Below, one piece after another: positions 8,815 through 15,504 of a stretch of DNA of 26,905 nucleotides. The notes below the pieces were generated by a model. It worked only from the letters and a program-made list of their open reading frames with translations. It ran no database searches and had not been told where the DNA came from. The position numbers were made by a program, and so were the translations under genes. How positions within the stretch are numbered: the stretch's first letter is position 1; each line of letters begins with the position of its first letter. This DNA is from a virus, in IMG/VR virus record IMGVR_UViG_3300005533_000188, positions 1 to 26,905 of that record. The stretch is one strand, 5' to 3'.

Positions 8815-10506
8815 TTATTGATAGACCGGGGTAATCGCGACCTTGCGCACGGTGAACGACGTGAATGAAGACGCCGACGCCGTAAGGATCGCATCGATAT
8901 AGAGCTGCTGCGTGAGATCGAGCGCCGTGGAGGGTCCGGTGGTGCTATCGAGCTGTGGGCCAAACGCCGGTGGCGCGGCGGCCGCCGTGGTGCTCACGAT
9001 AAAGCCCGTATCCGATTGGCATTCCAGCGTTCCGGATGTTCCGGTCGCAGCCACCGAGCATACGGTCGAGTAAGTCCAGTTGGCAGCAGCGGCGGGCCAG
9101 ATGGTGCTGGCGGTAAAGTTCACCGTGTCGATGGTCTGAACGCCGGTCGGCGACGTCCCCTGGCGCGGCCCCAGCGTGAGTTTGAACGAGCCTGCGACTG
9201 TCGCCGCGGCTGCCGTCCCGACTCCGGAAAGCGTGACACGGTAAGCCTTCTCCAGCCCGGTGTTGAAGAACTGCGCGGGCAGCGGAACCTCTGCGGCGAT
9301 CTGCGCCGTGGTAACAGCCGTGATCGCACTGAATGGGCCGTAGACGGTCTGAAAGCCTGGGTTCGTCGGCAGGTTCGAGACCGGCAACAGCCCCGTGGCC
9401 GTCGCCAATCCCAGCGACGCGGCGCCCTGCGTGGGAACCCCGGCGGTGTTTGAGGTGAGCGAAGCCACAACGGCATTTGAGGTCAGGGCGCAAGCCGAAA
9501 CCACAACGCTGGTGCCGGATGCGGTGCAACCGGCGGCAACAGGCGCATAAAGAATTTCCGAAAGTGAAGCGCCGCCGCTGGCGCTCAAGTAGACGCGATA
9601 GCCCACCGAGTTGGGGCAGCCTGCCGTGCCGGGAGCGGTCACGGTGATGGTGTTGGTCGACCCCGCGCCGGTGGTGACCACGGCTGTACCGGCGGTGTCG
9701 GTGCTGAGCGCGGTTTCACGTCCCAGAAAATCAACGCATGTAATGCCTGCGCGGACGGCTTGCCCGGTCGCGATCGATCCACCCGAGGTCGAAGTCTGCA
9801 AAGTAGCCGCCGCACCGCCTGCCGTAGTCAAGGCCGTAGGCGCGGATACCAGCGCAAGCGACGTTCCCTTGACCGCATACCACTGGTTGGCGCCGTTGGA
9901 AATGTCGTGAACATAGATGTTCGGCAGCACCGCCTTGGCCGCCGTGATCGTTGGGTTGGGCACTCCAGCAGACGCGCCGGAGCAGCCCAGCGCCACCGAC
10001 TCCTGCGTGTATTCCACGATTCCGCCGGCAGTGCCCGCATCGTTGATGGCTTCTTGCAGTCCGCAAGTGCCGCTCACCATCTTGTAAGAAAGATGCTGGT
10101 TCACGTTGGCCGGTGAAAGCGTGCAGAACCCGCCGGAGACCGAGGCGTTGGAGTTGAGCGCCACCGTCTCGTTGTTGGCCGCCACCGCATCCAGAAACTT
10201 CACGGTAATGTTGGGCGTGGCCTGCGTGGGCCCATCGGCAATGGTGGCGGTAAAGGGATTCACGTTTCCGCGCCCTCCGAAGTAGAGGGCCCCCGTGCAG
10301 ACCGGCGAGGGAAAAGTAAAGTTCAGGTAGCCGCCTGCCGTGTTGTCGATGATCCAGCTATAGGCAGAGGCCGTCCTCACGCCGTTCTGCGCCCAGGGCG
10401 TTGCGCCAAACTGCGAATCGAACGCATTGTTCTGGGCCGCGGCCGGCAACGTAAGAATGCTCAGAGCGGCGCACAAGGCCGCCAGGGCGAATCCGATTCG
10501 CTTCAT
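8815..10506 (-). CDS. secreted repeat protein, putative structural or spike-related
   Basis: A 563-residue protein with a clear Sec signal peptide (residues 1-25, ending LPAAAQ). The open frame extends upstream to 10671, but the start at 10506 has GGAG eight bases upstream and gives the signal peptide directly, so it is preferred. The mature protein is rich in Ala, Thr, Ser, Gly and Val and short of charged residues, with many beta-type repeats. A middle module contains VGYRVYLSASGGAS, which resembles TAFRVYLSTSSG in the spike-like proteins at 15498 and 17953; this fibronectin-like piece is probably shared by all three. Cysteines occur in several places, fitting an exported protein. A separate C-terminal domain begins near YRVTLSGVG. 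Function unknown. The odd point is a signal peptide on a protein lying among portal-type and small phage-like genes. Confidence 0.65.
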   Translation of the reverse strand: MKRIGFALAALCAALSILTLPAAAQNNAFDSQFGATPWAQNGVRTASAYSWIIDNTAGGYLNFTFPSPVCTGALYFGGRGNVNPFTATIADGPTQATPNITVKFLDAVAANNETVALNSNASVSGGFCTLSPANVNQHLSYKMVSGTCGLQEAINDAGTAGGIVEYTQESVALGCSGASAGVPNPTITAAKAVLPNIYVHDISNGANQWYAVKGTSLALVSAPTALTTAGGAAATLQTSTSGGSIATGQAVRAGITCVDFLGRETALSTDTAGTAVVTTGAGSTNTITVTAPGTAGCPNSVGYRVYLSASGGASLSEILYAPVAAGCTASGTSVVVSACALTSNAVVASLTSNTAGVPTQGAASLGLATATGLLPVSNLPTNPGFQTVYGPFSAITAVTTAQIAAEVPLPAQFFNTGLEKAYRVTLSGVGTAAAATVAGSFKLTLGPRQGTSPTGVQTIDTVNFTASTIWPAAAANWTYSTVCSVAATGTSGTLECQSDTGFIVSTTAAAAPPAFGPQLDSTTGPSTALDLTQQLYIDAILTASASSFTSFTVRKVAITPVYQ

Positions 10507-10570
10507 GGTGATCTCCTGAATGGTGGGTATTGAAAGTCGGATGATGGAGTGGGATTGTTTTGCGGAACAA

Positions 10571-10792
10571 CTACGATTCGTTTTCGTTAAGGAGAGCGTC
10601 TCTCTCCGTATCGCTGAAGGTGTAAGCAGGGCTGTCGAGGGTTCGCGCCCTGTGGATGGAGCCGTCCACATTTTTTACGATGGAAAGCACAGGATTGAAA
10701 TTCTGCCGCGCCGGGTCGCCAACCGGATATCCGCCGATCTGGTTGATGTAGGCGTTAATCCACAACTCCCGCTGAAACTGTAAGTCAGTCAT
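10571..10792 (-). CDS. small hypothetical protein
   Basis: Unrecognised, 73 residues, hydrophilic, with a helical N-terminus (LQFQRELWINAYINQIGG) and an acidic C-terminus. The ATG has GGAGG seven to eight bases upstream, one of the best ribosome sites in this row. It lies between the lipoprotein gene and the secreted repeat protein, 63 and 64 bases from each, in the same direction. A spurious upstream extension of the downstream gene runs over it in another frame. Confidence 0.5.
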   Translation of the reverse strand: MTDLQFQRELWINAYINQIGGYPVGDPARQNFNPVLSIVKNVDGSIHRARTLDSPAYTFSDTERDALLNENES

Positions 10793-10855
10793 CGCCGGCC
10801 TCCGGTCTTCTCTTCGAACTCTGGCTCGATGGGCATTCGCCCTGCCTACTTCCGC

Positions 10856-11560
10856 TCATTTGCTTCCGGTGAGAGGAATGGCAATGCCCATCACCTTCAT
10901 CTTGGGCACATCGACCCGGGCAGCGGGGAAATCCTTTCCGATCTTCTGGTTGTACTCGCGGGCAATCTGGCGGGCGGACCTTCCCGAAGGCTTTAGCTTC
11001 GCCTGCTCCGAGCCTGGCTTGGCGGAACGCCCGTTGCCATCCACCGGCACCATTGCCAGAAAATCGGCGCCCGGCATGCCGATGCCGAAAAAAACCTGTG
11101 CATTCAGCGCCTCTGGAGATGACCTCTTCACCAGCAATGCCACATCTCCCAGAATCAGCTTCACGCTGGCCACCGCCGCCGCCACCGCTGCCGTGGTCCG
11201 TGGATTGGAAACTCCCACGGCCTGCAGAATGGCGGTAAGGTTGGTCTGCGCATCCACGAGCGCCGTATTGATCTGGGTAAGCGTGCCCGAGGGCGCAGCC
11301 ACCAGGCTGGCTTTGTATTGGTCCACCAGGGTCTTCATCAATCGCAGGTCTGCGGCCACCTTTCCGGAATACTCTTTCACTGCGGCCACGTATGCCTCAT
11401 TGCTGGGTCCAACAATCGTCACAACCGAGAGAGCAATGTCGGTAGCGATGGGCAGGTCGGTAAGGACTGCATCGGCGGTGAGGCCGCTGCAGCCCGCCAC
11501 CGGAATGCACAAGGTAGAGACCAGTAAAAATGCCATCAATACAGAAATCGATTTCTTCAT
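10856..11560 (-). CDS. predicted lipoprotein of unknown function
   Basis: A 234-residue protein whose N-terminus is a type II signal peptide: MKKS, a hydrophobic core, and the lipobox VAGC with the lipidated Cys at position 24. The mature part is mostly helical and Ala/Val-rich (DIALSVVTIVGPSNEAYVAAV and later repeats), followed by a basic C-terminal segment containing SARQIAREYNQKIG. The start at 11560 has GGAG nine bases upstream; the longer open frame to 11821 would overlap the upstream gene. A lipoprotein inside a phage-like gene row could be an outer-membrane spanin partner or a superinfection-exclusion protein, but it is longer than typical spanins and shows no diagnostic motif. Confidence 0.65.
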   Translation of the reverse strand: MKKSISVLMAFLLVSTLCIPVAGCSGLTADAVLTDLPIATDIALSVVTIVGPSNEAYVAAVKEYSGKVAADLRLMKTLVDQYKASLVAAPSGTLTQINTALVDAQTNLTAILQAVGVSNPRTTAAVAAAVASVKLILGDVALLVKRSSPEALNAQVFFGIGMPGADFLAMVPVDGNGRSAKPGSEQAKLKPSGRSARQIAREYNQKIGKDFPAARVDVPKMKVMGIAIPLTGSK

Positions 11561-11639
11561 TTTTTGTTCTCCAATTCTTAAGAGATTTTGGTGATGGTTT
11601 TTAGCGCGGGGTTCTGGCAGGAAAGGGATCGCCAAGGAA

Positions 11640-11942
11640 TCAAACCGCCGTCCGCTGTTCGGCCATCGCCGCGCGCAGATCTTCACGACGCTCTTCGCGG
11701 CGTTCTTGTCTCTCGGCAATGGTGGCAAGCTTGGCCAATGTCTCGCTGTTCTGCGCGGTCGCATCGGCCAGCTTCTCCAGAACCGGCAACACCCGTTCCT
11801 GAACCATCTCCTGGACCGCACAGGTGTGAGCCTGCCGGTTCTGATGGCCGTTAAGCCGTATGGTGATTGCCGGCAACAGACGGGCTCCTCCCGCTCCCGC
11901 CGCGCCGCTTAGAAGTGCTGTCCACAAATGGCTGAGGTCCAT
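11640..11942 (-). CDS. small hypothetical coiled-coil protein
   Basis: Unrecognised, 100 residues from the ATG at 11942, which has GGGAGAAAG nine to ten bases upstream; the longer frame to 12038 runs into a short tandem repeat. A weakly hydrophobic N-terminus (LWTALLSGAAGAGG) is followed by a long charged helix with heptad spacing. The helix ends in a remarkable Arg/Glu-rich block, ERQERREERREDLRAA. It is the first gene of the minus-strand row that continues to 6523. It could be a short membrane-associated phage protein of the holin-neighbour type, but this is only a guess. Confidence 0.5.
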   Translation of the reverse strand: MDLSHLWTALLSGAAGAGGARLLPAITIRLNGHQNRQAHTCAVQEMVQERVLPVLEKLADATAQNSETLAKLATIAERQERREERREDLRAAMAEQRTAV

Positions 11943-11992
11943 GGGTAAGTCTTTCTCCCGAGATGCTGATGAATGATGAAGATTGAAGATGT

Positions 11993-12020
11993 AAAGATGA
12001 AAGATGAAAGATGAAAGATG
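11993..12020. repeat. four perfect 7-bp tandem repeats in a gene leader
   Basis: AAAGATG is repeated four times without interruption, flanked by degenerate versions over about 11970-12024. The array lies 50 bases upstream of the start codon of the gene at 11640-11942, so it is in its leader or promoter region, where the transcript reads CATCTTT. Confidence 0.8.
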
Positions 12021-12038
12021 AATGGCAGGTAGACTCAA

Positions 12039-12061
12039 CCCAGCGCAGCCAGCAGGCTGGG
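12039..12061. other. short inverted repeat
   Basis: CCCAGC and GCTGGG frame an 11-base loop. The site lies in the 256-base divergent region between the gene starting at 11942 (minus) and the methyltransferase starting at 12199 (plus). It directly precedes GGTAAAAT at 12061-12068, a possible -10 element. Operator or chance; weak evidence. Confidence 0.25.
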
Positions 12062-12198
12062 GTAAAATATTGAGTGCCCGAAGGATCGGTATTCTTCCCT
12101 TATCGTCCGCCGTCGTCTCGTTTAATCCGGCTTCGCGAACGCTCGGTCCCCGCGTCCGGCGTCAGTATCAAATATCAGGGAAAGAAGAAGGAGCGTGA

Positions 12199-12900
12199 GT
12201 GAGCCAAACCATTGAGCACTACGCCAACTATTACGCTGAAGATGAATCGCTCGCCCAATGGCGAAGCCTCGGGGCCTTAGGCAAGGCCGCCAACATCGTC
12301 GAGCTTTGCGGTCACAACCCTGAGCGCACGGTAATCGATATAGGTTGCGGCGACGGCGCGATCATCGAGCGGATGGCGTCCTTGAACGAATGGTCCCGCT
12401 CCTGTGTAATCGGCGTTGAAGTCTCTCCCAGTGCGATAACCCGTCTGGAGGCCAAGGGAATCCGCGCGGCGCTGTTCGATGGATCGACCGTTCCATTTCC
12501 CGATTTGTCGTTTGACCTGGCGGTTCTCAGCCATGTGATTGAGCATGTCGAAGATCCTCGGCGTCTGCTCTATGAAGCGGCCCGAGTCGCTCGCCAGGTT
12601 TTCGTGGAAGTCCCCATGGAAGACCACCGGCGAATGCCTGCGGACTATGTGCCCGACAAGACCGGCCACATCAACTTTTACAACCCGAAGACCATTCGTC
12701 GGCTCCTGCAAACCTGTGGTTTAAAGATTCAGCGCTCGCTCATCTCTCATATGCCTCTCGAGGGATACCGCTTTCGCTACGGCAGCAGGGGCCCCCGGCA
12801 ATATTGGGTCAAGGAGTCTCTCCTCAAGATTGCTCCGGCAGCCGCTACCCGATGGTTCACCTATCACTACTCGGCAATTGCATCCCGTGCTGAATCGTAA
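12199..12900 (+). CDS. class I SAM-dependent methyltransferase
   Basis: A 233-residue methyltransferase. Motif I TVIDIGCGDGAI is at residues 44-55, the acidic ribose-binding residue is in GVEVSPSA, the adenine region is in FDGSTVPFP, and motif IV is LAVLSHVIEHVEDP. The later part contains GHINFYNPKTIRRLLQTCGL, the typical sequence in which small-molecule or glycan methyltransferases of this group end their core fold. The start is GTG with GAAGGAG six bases upstream. It opens the five-part plus-strand block and precedes the hairpin-rich gap. Substrate unknown; an O- or N-methylation of a surface sugar is the best guess from its neighbours. Confidence 0.85.
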   Translation: MSQTIEHYANYYAEDESLAQWRSLGALGKAANIVELCGHNPERTVIDIGCGDGAIIERMASLNEWSRSCVIGVEVSPSAITRLEAKGIRAALFDGSTVPFPDLSFDLAVLSHVIEHVEDPRRLLYEAARVARQVFVEVPMEDHRRMPADYVPDKTGHINFYNPKTIRRLLQTCGLKIQRSLISHMPLEGYRFRYGSRGPRQYWVKESLLKIAPAAATRWFTYHYSAIASRAES

Positions 12901-13024
12901 TCCGGGCAATCGCATGAAAGAAATGTTGACCGTTTGTGCCGTCTCGAAATTTGTCTCACGGCTCACGTGCTCCTTCGGTCCTCGATACTCAGACTCACGA
13001 TGAAGTTGGCACAACTGTGGAAGA

Positions 13025-13042
13025 GGGGCCATTTATGGCCCC
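13025..13042. other. palindromic stem GGGGCCAT/ATGGCCCC
   Basis: A perfect GC-rich inverted repeat; as RNA it gives a 7-bp stem with a four-base loop. No run of T follows on either strand, so a standard intrinsic terminator is unlikely. Confidence 0.6.
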
Positions 13043-13064
13043 GTCAAGCACGCCCAATAATTAC

Positions 13065-13116
13065 ATGCCATGGAGCACATGTGAGAACTTTTGTTCTCAT
13101 TTGTACTCCATGGCAT
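13065..13116. other. long hairpin, 24-bp imperfect stem with TTTT loop
   Basis: The arms at 13065-13088 and 13093-13116 match at 21 of 24 positions and enclose TTTT at 13089-13092. The outer 11 and inner 7 base pairs are perfect. The three imperfect positions split between wobble pairs on either strand, so they do not tell which strand forms the RNA. Confidence 0.75.
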
Positions 13117-13119
13117 CTC

Positions 13120-13140
13120 CCTCGACGTTTTCCGCCGAGG
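13120..13140 (-). other. small hairpin, better paired on the minus strand
   Basis: CCTCGACG and CCGCCGAGG flank a T-rich loop. On the plus strand there is an A-C mismatch; on the minus strand the same position is a U-G pair, giving an 8-bp stem with a GAAAA loop. Confidence 0.5.
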
Positions 13141-13169
13141 CTTGCCTCTAACCTTCCTAACATCAAAGA

Positions 13170-13196
13170 GGCTATCAAAGTTTTCATGTGATAGCC
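13170..13196. other. inverted repeat GGCTATCA/TGATAGCC
   Basis: A perfect 8-bp stem with an 11-base loop, the fourth structure in the series. Confidence 0.6.
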
Positions 13197-13216
13197 CTGA
13201 ATCGTAATCCCGCAGC

Positions 13217-13233
13217 CATGCCGAATCGGCATG
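13217..13233. other. inverted repeat CATGCCGA/TCGGCATG
   Basis: A perfect palindrome around a single A; as RNA a 7-bp stem with a three-base loop. AAAA follows on the plus strand, so minus-strand transcription would enter it after TTTT. It lies 100 bases before the acyltransferase start and could also be an operator. Confidence 0.55.
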
Positions 13234-13332
13234 AAAAGGGTTAAGATATTGGGCTCACATTACGGTGTCCGTTCACCTGCTGAATGAAACAGAAGACGCC
13301 GTATCTCCGGAGACGCGCGAGTTGCCTCGAAC

Positions 13333-14307
13333 ATGACACGCATTGCATCGCTTGACGGATTGCGGGCTTATTCGGTGGCTTTCGTCCTTCTAGGTCACAT
13401 GGCCACGGTGGACGCCGCTCCCGCTCCCCTTGCCGGTTATGCCCATCTCGGAGTCGAGGTATTTTTTGTAATTTCCGGCTTCATCATCACTTGGCTGTTG
13501 CTCAAGGAGCGCGACGAAACCGGAACAATCTCGCTGGGCAATTTCTACCGAAGACGTTTTTTTCGCATCATTCCCGCCTGCTACCTCTATGTTGCAATCG
13601 CTTTTGCCCTTCATCACGATCGCTTCAGCTTCCACAATCTGGTTTACGTGCTCGGCTTCGCCACGAACTATGATCTCGGACGGCCACCAGCCCTGGGGCA
13701 TCTTTGGTCGCTTGCGGTTGAGGAGCAGTTTTACCTTTTGTGGCCCATCATCTTGCTTCTGTTCTTTAGAACAAGAAAGAAAATCATTCTTGTAGCCCTA
13801 TTCCTGTCTCCGCTCATCACTCTTACGATCCGCCACGTACCGGAACTCAAATCCTGGGAAGGTTCGCTGCTGGCAAATTACGATACGCTGGCCATGGGTT
13901 GCCTTGGGGCCCTAGCTTACGAATCGCTGTCCTTCTTGCGCTCTCGGTGGTTCATCCTCTGCGCCCCCGCTGCCATCGTCCTTTCGTGGCCCGCATGGGG
14001 AACGATTCACTTCCTGCAGCCCTTGAGCCATCTTTGTATTGCCGCCTTTGTAATTCATGCCACCCGCCATCGATACCTTCTGCTCAATGCGGCGCCGCTG
14101 GTCTGGATAGGAACCATCAGCTACGGCATATATCTTTGGCAATCGATTTTTCTTTGGTCGACCCATCCTGAATTGAGCCCTGTGTTTTCCTTGGCCGCCG
14201 CCTGCGCTTCTTACTATGGAATGGAGCGGCCCATCGTCCAATGGTCTAGGGCATCCTGGCCCAATTCATCGCACGTCATTGAGATAGCAGAGGCTACTGA
14301 ATGCTAA
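13333..14307 (+). CDS. acyltransferase 3 family membrane protein (OafA/NodX type)
   Basis: An integral inner-membrane enzyme expected to transfer an acetyl or other acyl group to a sugar of a surface polysaccharide, lipid A or similar glycan. Family hallmarks are the N-terminal SLDGLRAYSVAFVLLGH (residues 6-22) with the catalytic-type His, HLGVEVFFVISGFIITWLL, a basic RRRFFRIIPACY motif, and LGHLWSLAVEEQFYLLWP near residues 119-136. Some eight to ten membrane segments follow. At 324 residues it is slightly shorter than the usual 350-400, with no extra C-terminal SGNH domain. The start is ATG and no strong ribosome site is seen. It overlaps the following TylF-type gene by seven bases, so both are co-transcribed. 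Confidence 0.88.
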   Translation: MTRIASLDGLRAYSVAFVLLGHMATVDAAPAPLAGYAHLGVEVFFVISGFIITWLLLKERDETGTISLGNFYRRRFFRIIPACYLYVAIAFALHHDRFSFHNLVYVLGFATNYDLGRPPALGHLWSLAVEEQFYLLWPIILLLFFRTRKKIILVALFLSPLITLTIRHVPELKSWEGSLLANYDTLAMGCLGALAYESLSFLRSRWFILCAPAAIVLSWPAWGTIHFLQPLSHLCIAAFVIHATRHRYLLLNAAPLVWIGTISYGIYLWQSIFLWSTHPELSPVFSLAAACASYYGMERPIVQWSRASWPNSSHVIEIAEATEC

Positions 14308-14858
14308 AGGGTATCTTCCGCGTCATTGTCGATCATCGAGAGCGCAGCAATTGGCGCTATCTCGTAGCCCGTCGCCTTGGTATCCAGAGCGCAGCTCATT
14401 CCGTAGCTATGGAATGGCAGGCAGATCAATGGTTTAGATCCGTCCTCGTCAAGTTTGGACAACCCGATAGCTTTCATGTGTCAAATTTGTGGAATCTTCA
14501 TCAGTTAGCTAAATCTTGCTGGAGAGTCCCTGGCGACACAGCGGAGTGCGGCGTATTTAGAGGCCTCGGCTCCTATCTTATATGTTCTGCCCTGCAGCGT
14601 ACTCACTTCGCTTTCGATTCATTTGCCGGCCTCTCCGCTCCATCGATGGATGATGGTGACTACTGGCGCAAAGGAGACCTAACGGCTACTCTCGACGTAG
14701 CGCAATCCAACCTCAATGGATTCGACGTAAGTTTTCATCCAGGATGGATTCCGGAGCGTTTTGCGGATGTTGAAGACCGGTCCTTCTCATTCGTTCATAA
14801 GGAGGTCGATAATGGGCCAGGACGTAATATCTGCTCACTACCAGAATGCCGTTCCTGA
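14301..14858 (+). pseudogene. truncated TylF/macrocin-type O-methyltransferase
   Basis: The N-terminal two thirds of a TylF-family O-methyltransferase, an enzyme class that methylates sugar hydroxyls. GDTAECGVFRGLGSYLI matches the family SAM-binding motif, followed by FAFDSFAGLSAPS and FHPGWIPERFAD. The frame then reaches SFVHKEVDN, where the family has a conserved VHIDVD-type metal-binding motif, and loses similarity at once; 17 unrelated residues follow to the stop. The missing C-terminal 60-80 residues normally hold the second Asp pair and the rest of the fold, so the 185-residue product is probably inactive. The break coincides with the ribosome site and start codon of the next methyltransferase, as if the 3' end had been replaced by the incoming gene. 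The region is visibly more AT-rich than the flanking phage-like genes. Confidence 0.7.
14799..14806 (+). promoter_or_regulatory. consensus ribosome binding site AAGGAGGT
   Basis: A full Shine-Dalgarno match five bases before the ATG at 14812. It decides the start of the methyltransferase and lies inside the remnant of the TylF-type gene. Confidence 0.85.
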
Positions 14859-15504
14859 AATATTCGACGGCCTAGAAACGCGAGTTCACGCTTTATTGCG
14901 CTTAGCCCGCAAGGATCTCAAGGATCGCCTTCCTTTGTCGCTCCTCAATATTGGCGCTGGCAATGGATATCTTGAATATGAGGCCCAGAAACGAGGGTTT
15001 AAAGTATCATCTATCGATCCGGATGCCGCTACCTGCGAGCGATTGAAGGCCAAGGGTGTTGATGCGCACGTTGGGCTAATTGAGCAAGTCCCCATGTCGT
15101 CAGCATCGTGTGATGTTGTGATTGCCACCGAGGTACTCGAGCATCTAGCTCTAGACACAATGAAAGCTGGCCTTACGGAAATATCGAGAGTTCTAAAACC
15201 AGGCGGCCGATTCATTGGAACGGTTCCCTACCAGGAAAATCTTGCTCACGGCCAAGTCATGTGCCCTGACTGTCGCAGGCCGTTTCACACCAGAGGTCAC
15301 CAGCAATCATTCTCAGCTTCGTCCCTTCGAATCAAACTTGCCGACCACTTCCACGTTATTATCTGCAAGCCAGTCTTATATCCGCCATGGACCGTTCTAA
15401 ACTGGAAGGGAAGGATCATATCCTCAATTCAACTCACACTCAGTATGGTCGGATTCCATGGTTCCACGTCAAACCTAATGTTCGTGTGCCGCAAAGGTCA
15501 CTGA
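14812..15504 (+). CDS. class I SAM-dependent methyltransferase with Cys-pair motif
   Basis: A 230-residue methyltransferase started by a perfect ribosome site. Motif I is LLNIGAGNGYLEYEA near residues 44-58, the acidic residue lies in SSIDPDAA, motif IV is DVVIATEVLEHL, and the post-motif is LKPGGRFIGTVPY. After the core comes CPDCRRPFHTRGHQQSF near residues 150-166; the CxxC plus His suggests a bound zinc, a feature seen in methyltransferases of glycan and secondary-metabolite clusters. It ends tail to tail with the spike-like gene on the other strand, with the stop codons overlapping by seven bases. It looks intact and functional, unlike the truncated gene before it. Confidence 0.85.
   Translation: MGQDVISAHYQNAVPEIFDGLETRVHALLRLARKDLKDRLPLSLLNIGAGNGYLEYEAQKRGFKVSSIDPDAATCERLKAKGVDAHVGLIEQVPMSSASCDVVIATEVLEHLALDTMKAGLTEISRVLKPGGRFIGTVPYQENLAHGQVMCPDCRRPFHTRGHQQSFSASSLRIKLADHFHVIICKPVLYPPWTVLNWKGRIISSIQLTLSMVGFHGSTSNLMFVCRKGH

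Larger units (their letters stand above)
12901..13332. promoter_or_regulatory. hairpin-rich non-coding gap, candidate structured RNA or attenuator
   Basis: This 432-base stretch between the methyltransferase and the acyltransferase has no convincing gene; its short open frames show no ribosome site or protein-like composition. It holds five successive inverted repeats between 13025 and 13233. In addition CTCAC-GTGCTCC at 12962-12973 is complementary to GGAGCAC and GTGAG at 13072-13085, interrupted by a two-base bulge, so the upstream strand of the big hairpin could pair in either of two ways. Which strand is transcribed cannot be seen. Confidence 0.5.

Noticed and set aside
10507-10671. An upstream extension of the secreted repeat protein
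   Set aside because: It would bury the signal peptide inside the protein and overlap the gene at 10571-10792; the ATG at 10506 has its own ribosome site.
13044-13232. A 62-codon minus-strand frame in the hairpin region
   Set aside because: It is made of the hairpin arms read through; composition is not protein-like and no ribosome site is present.
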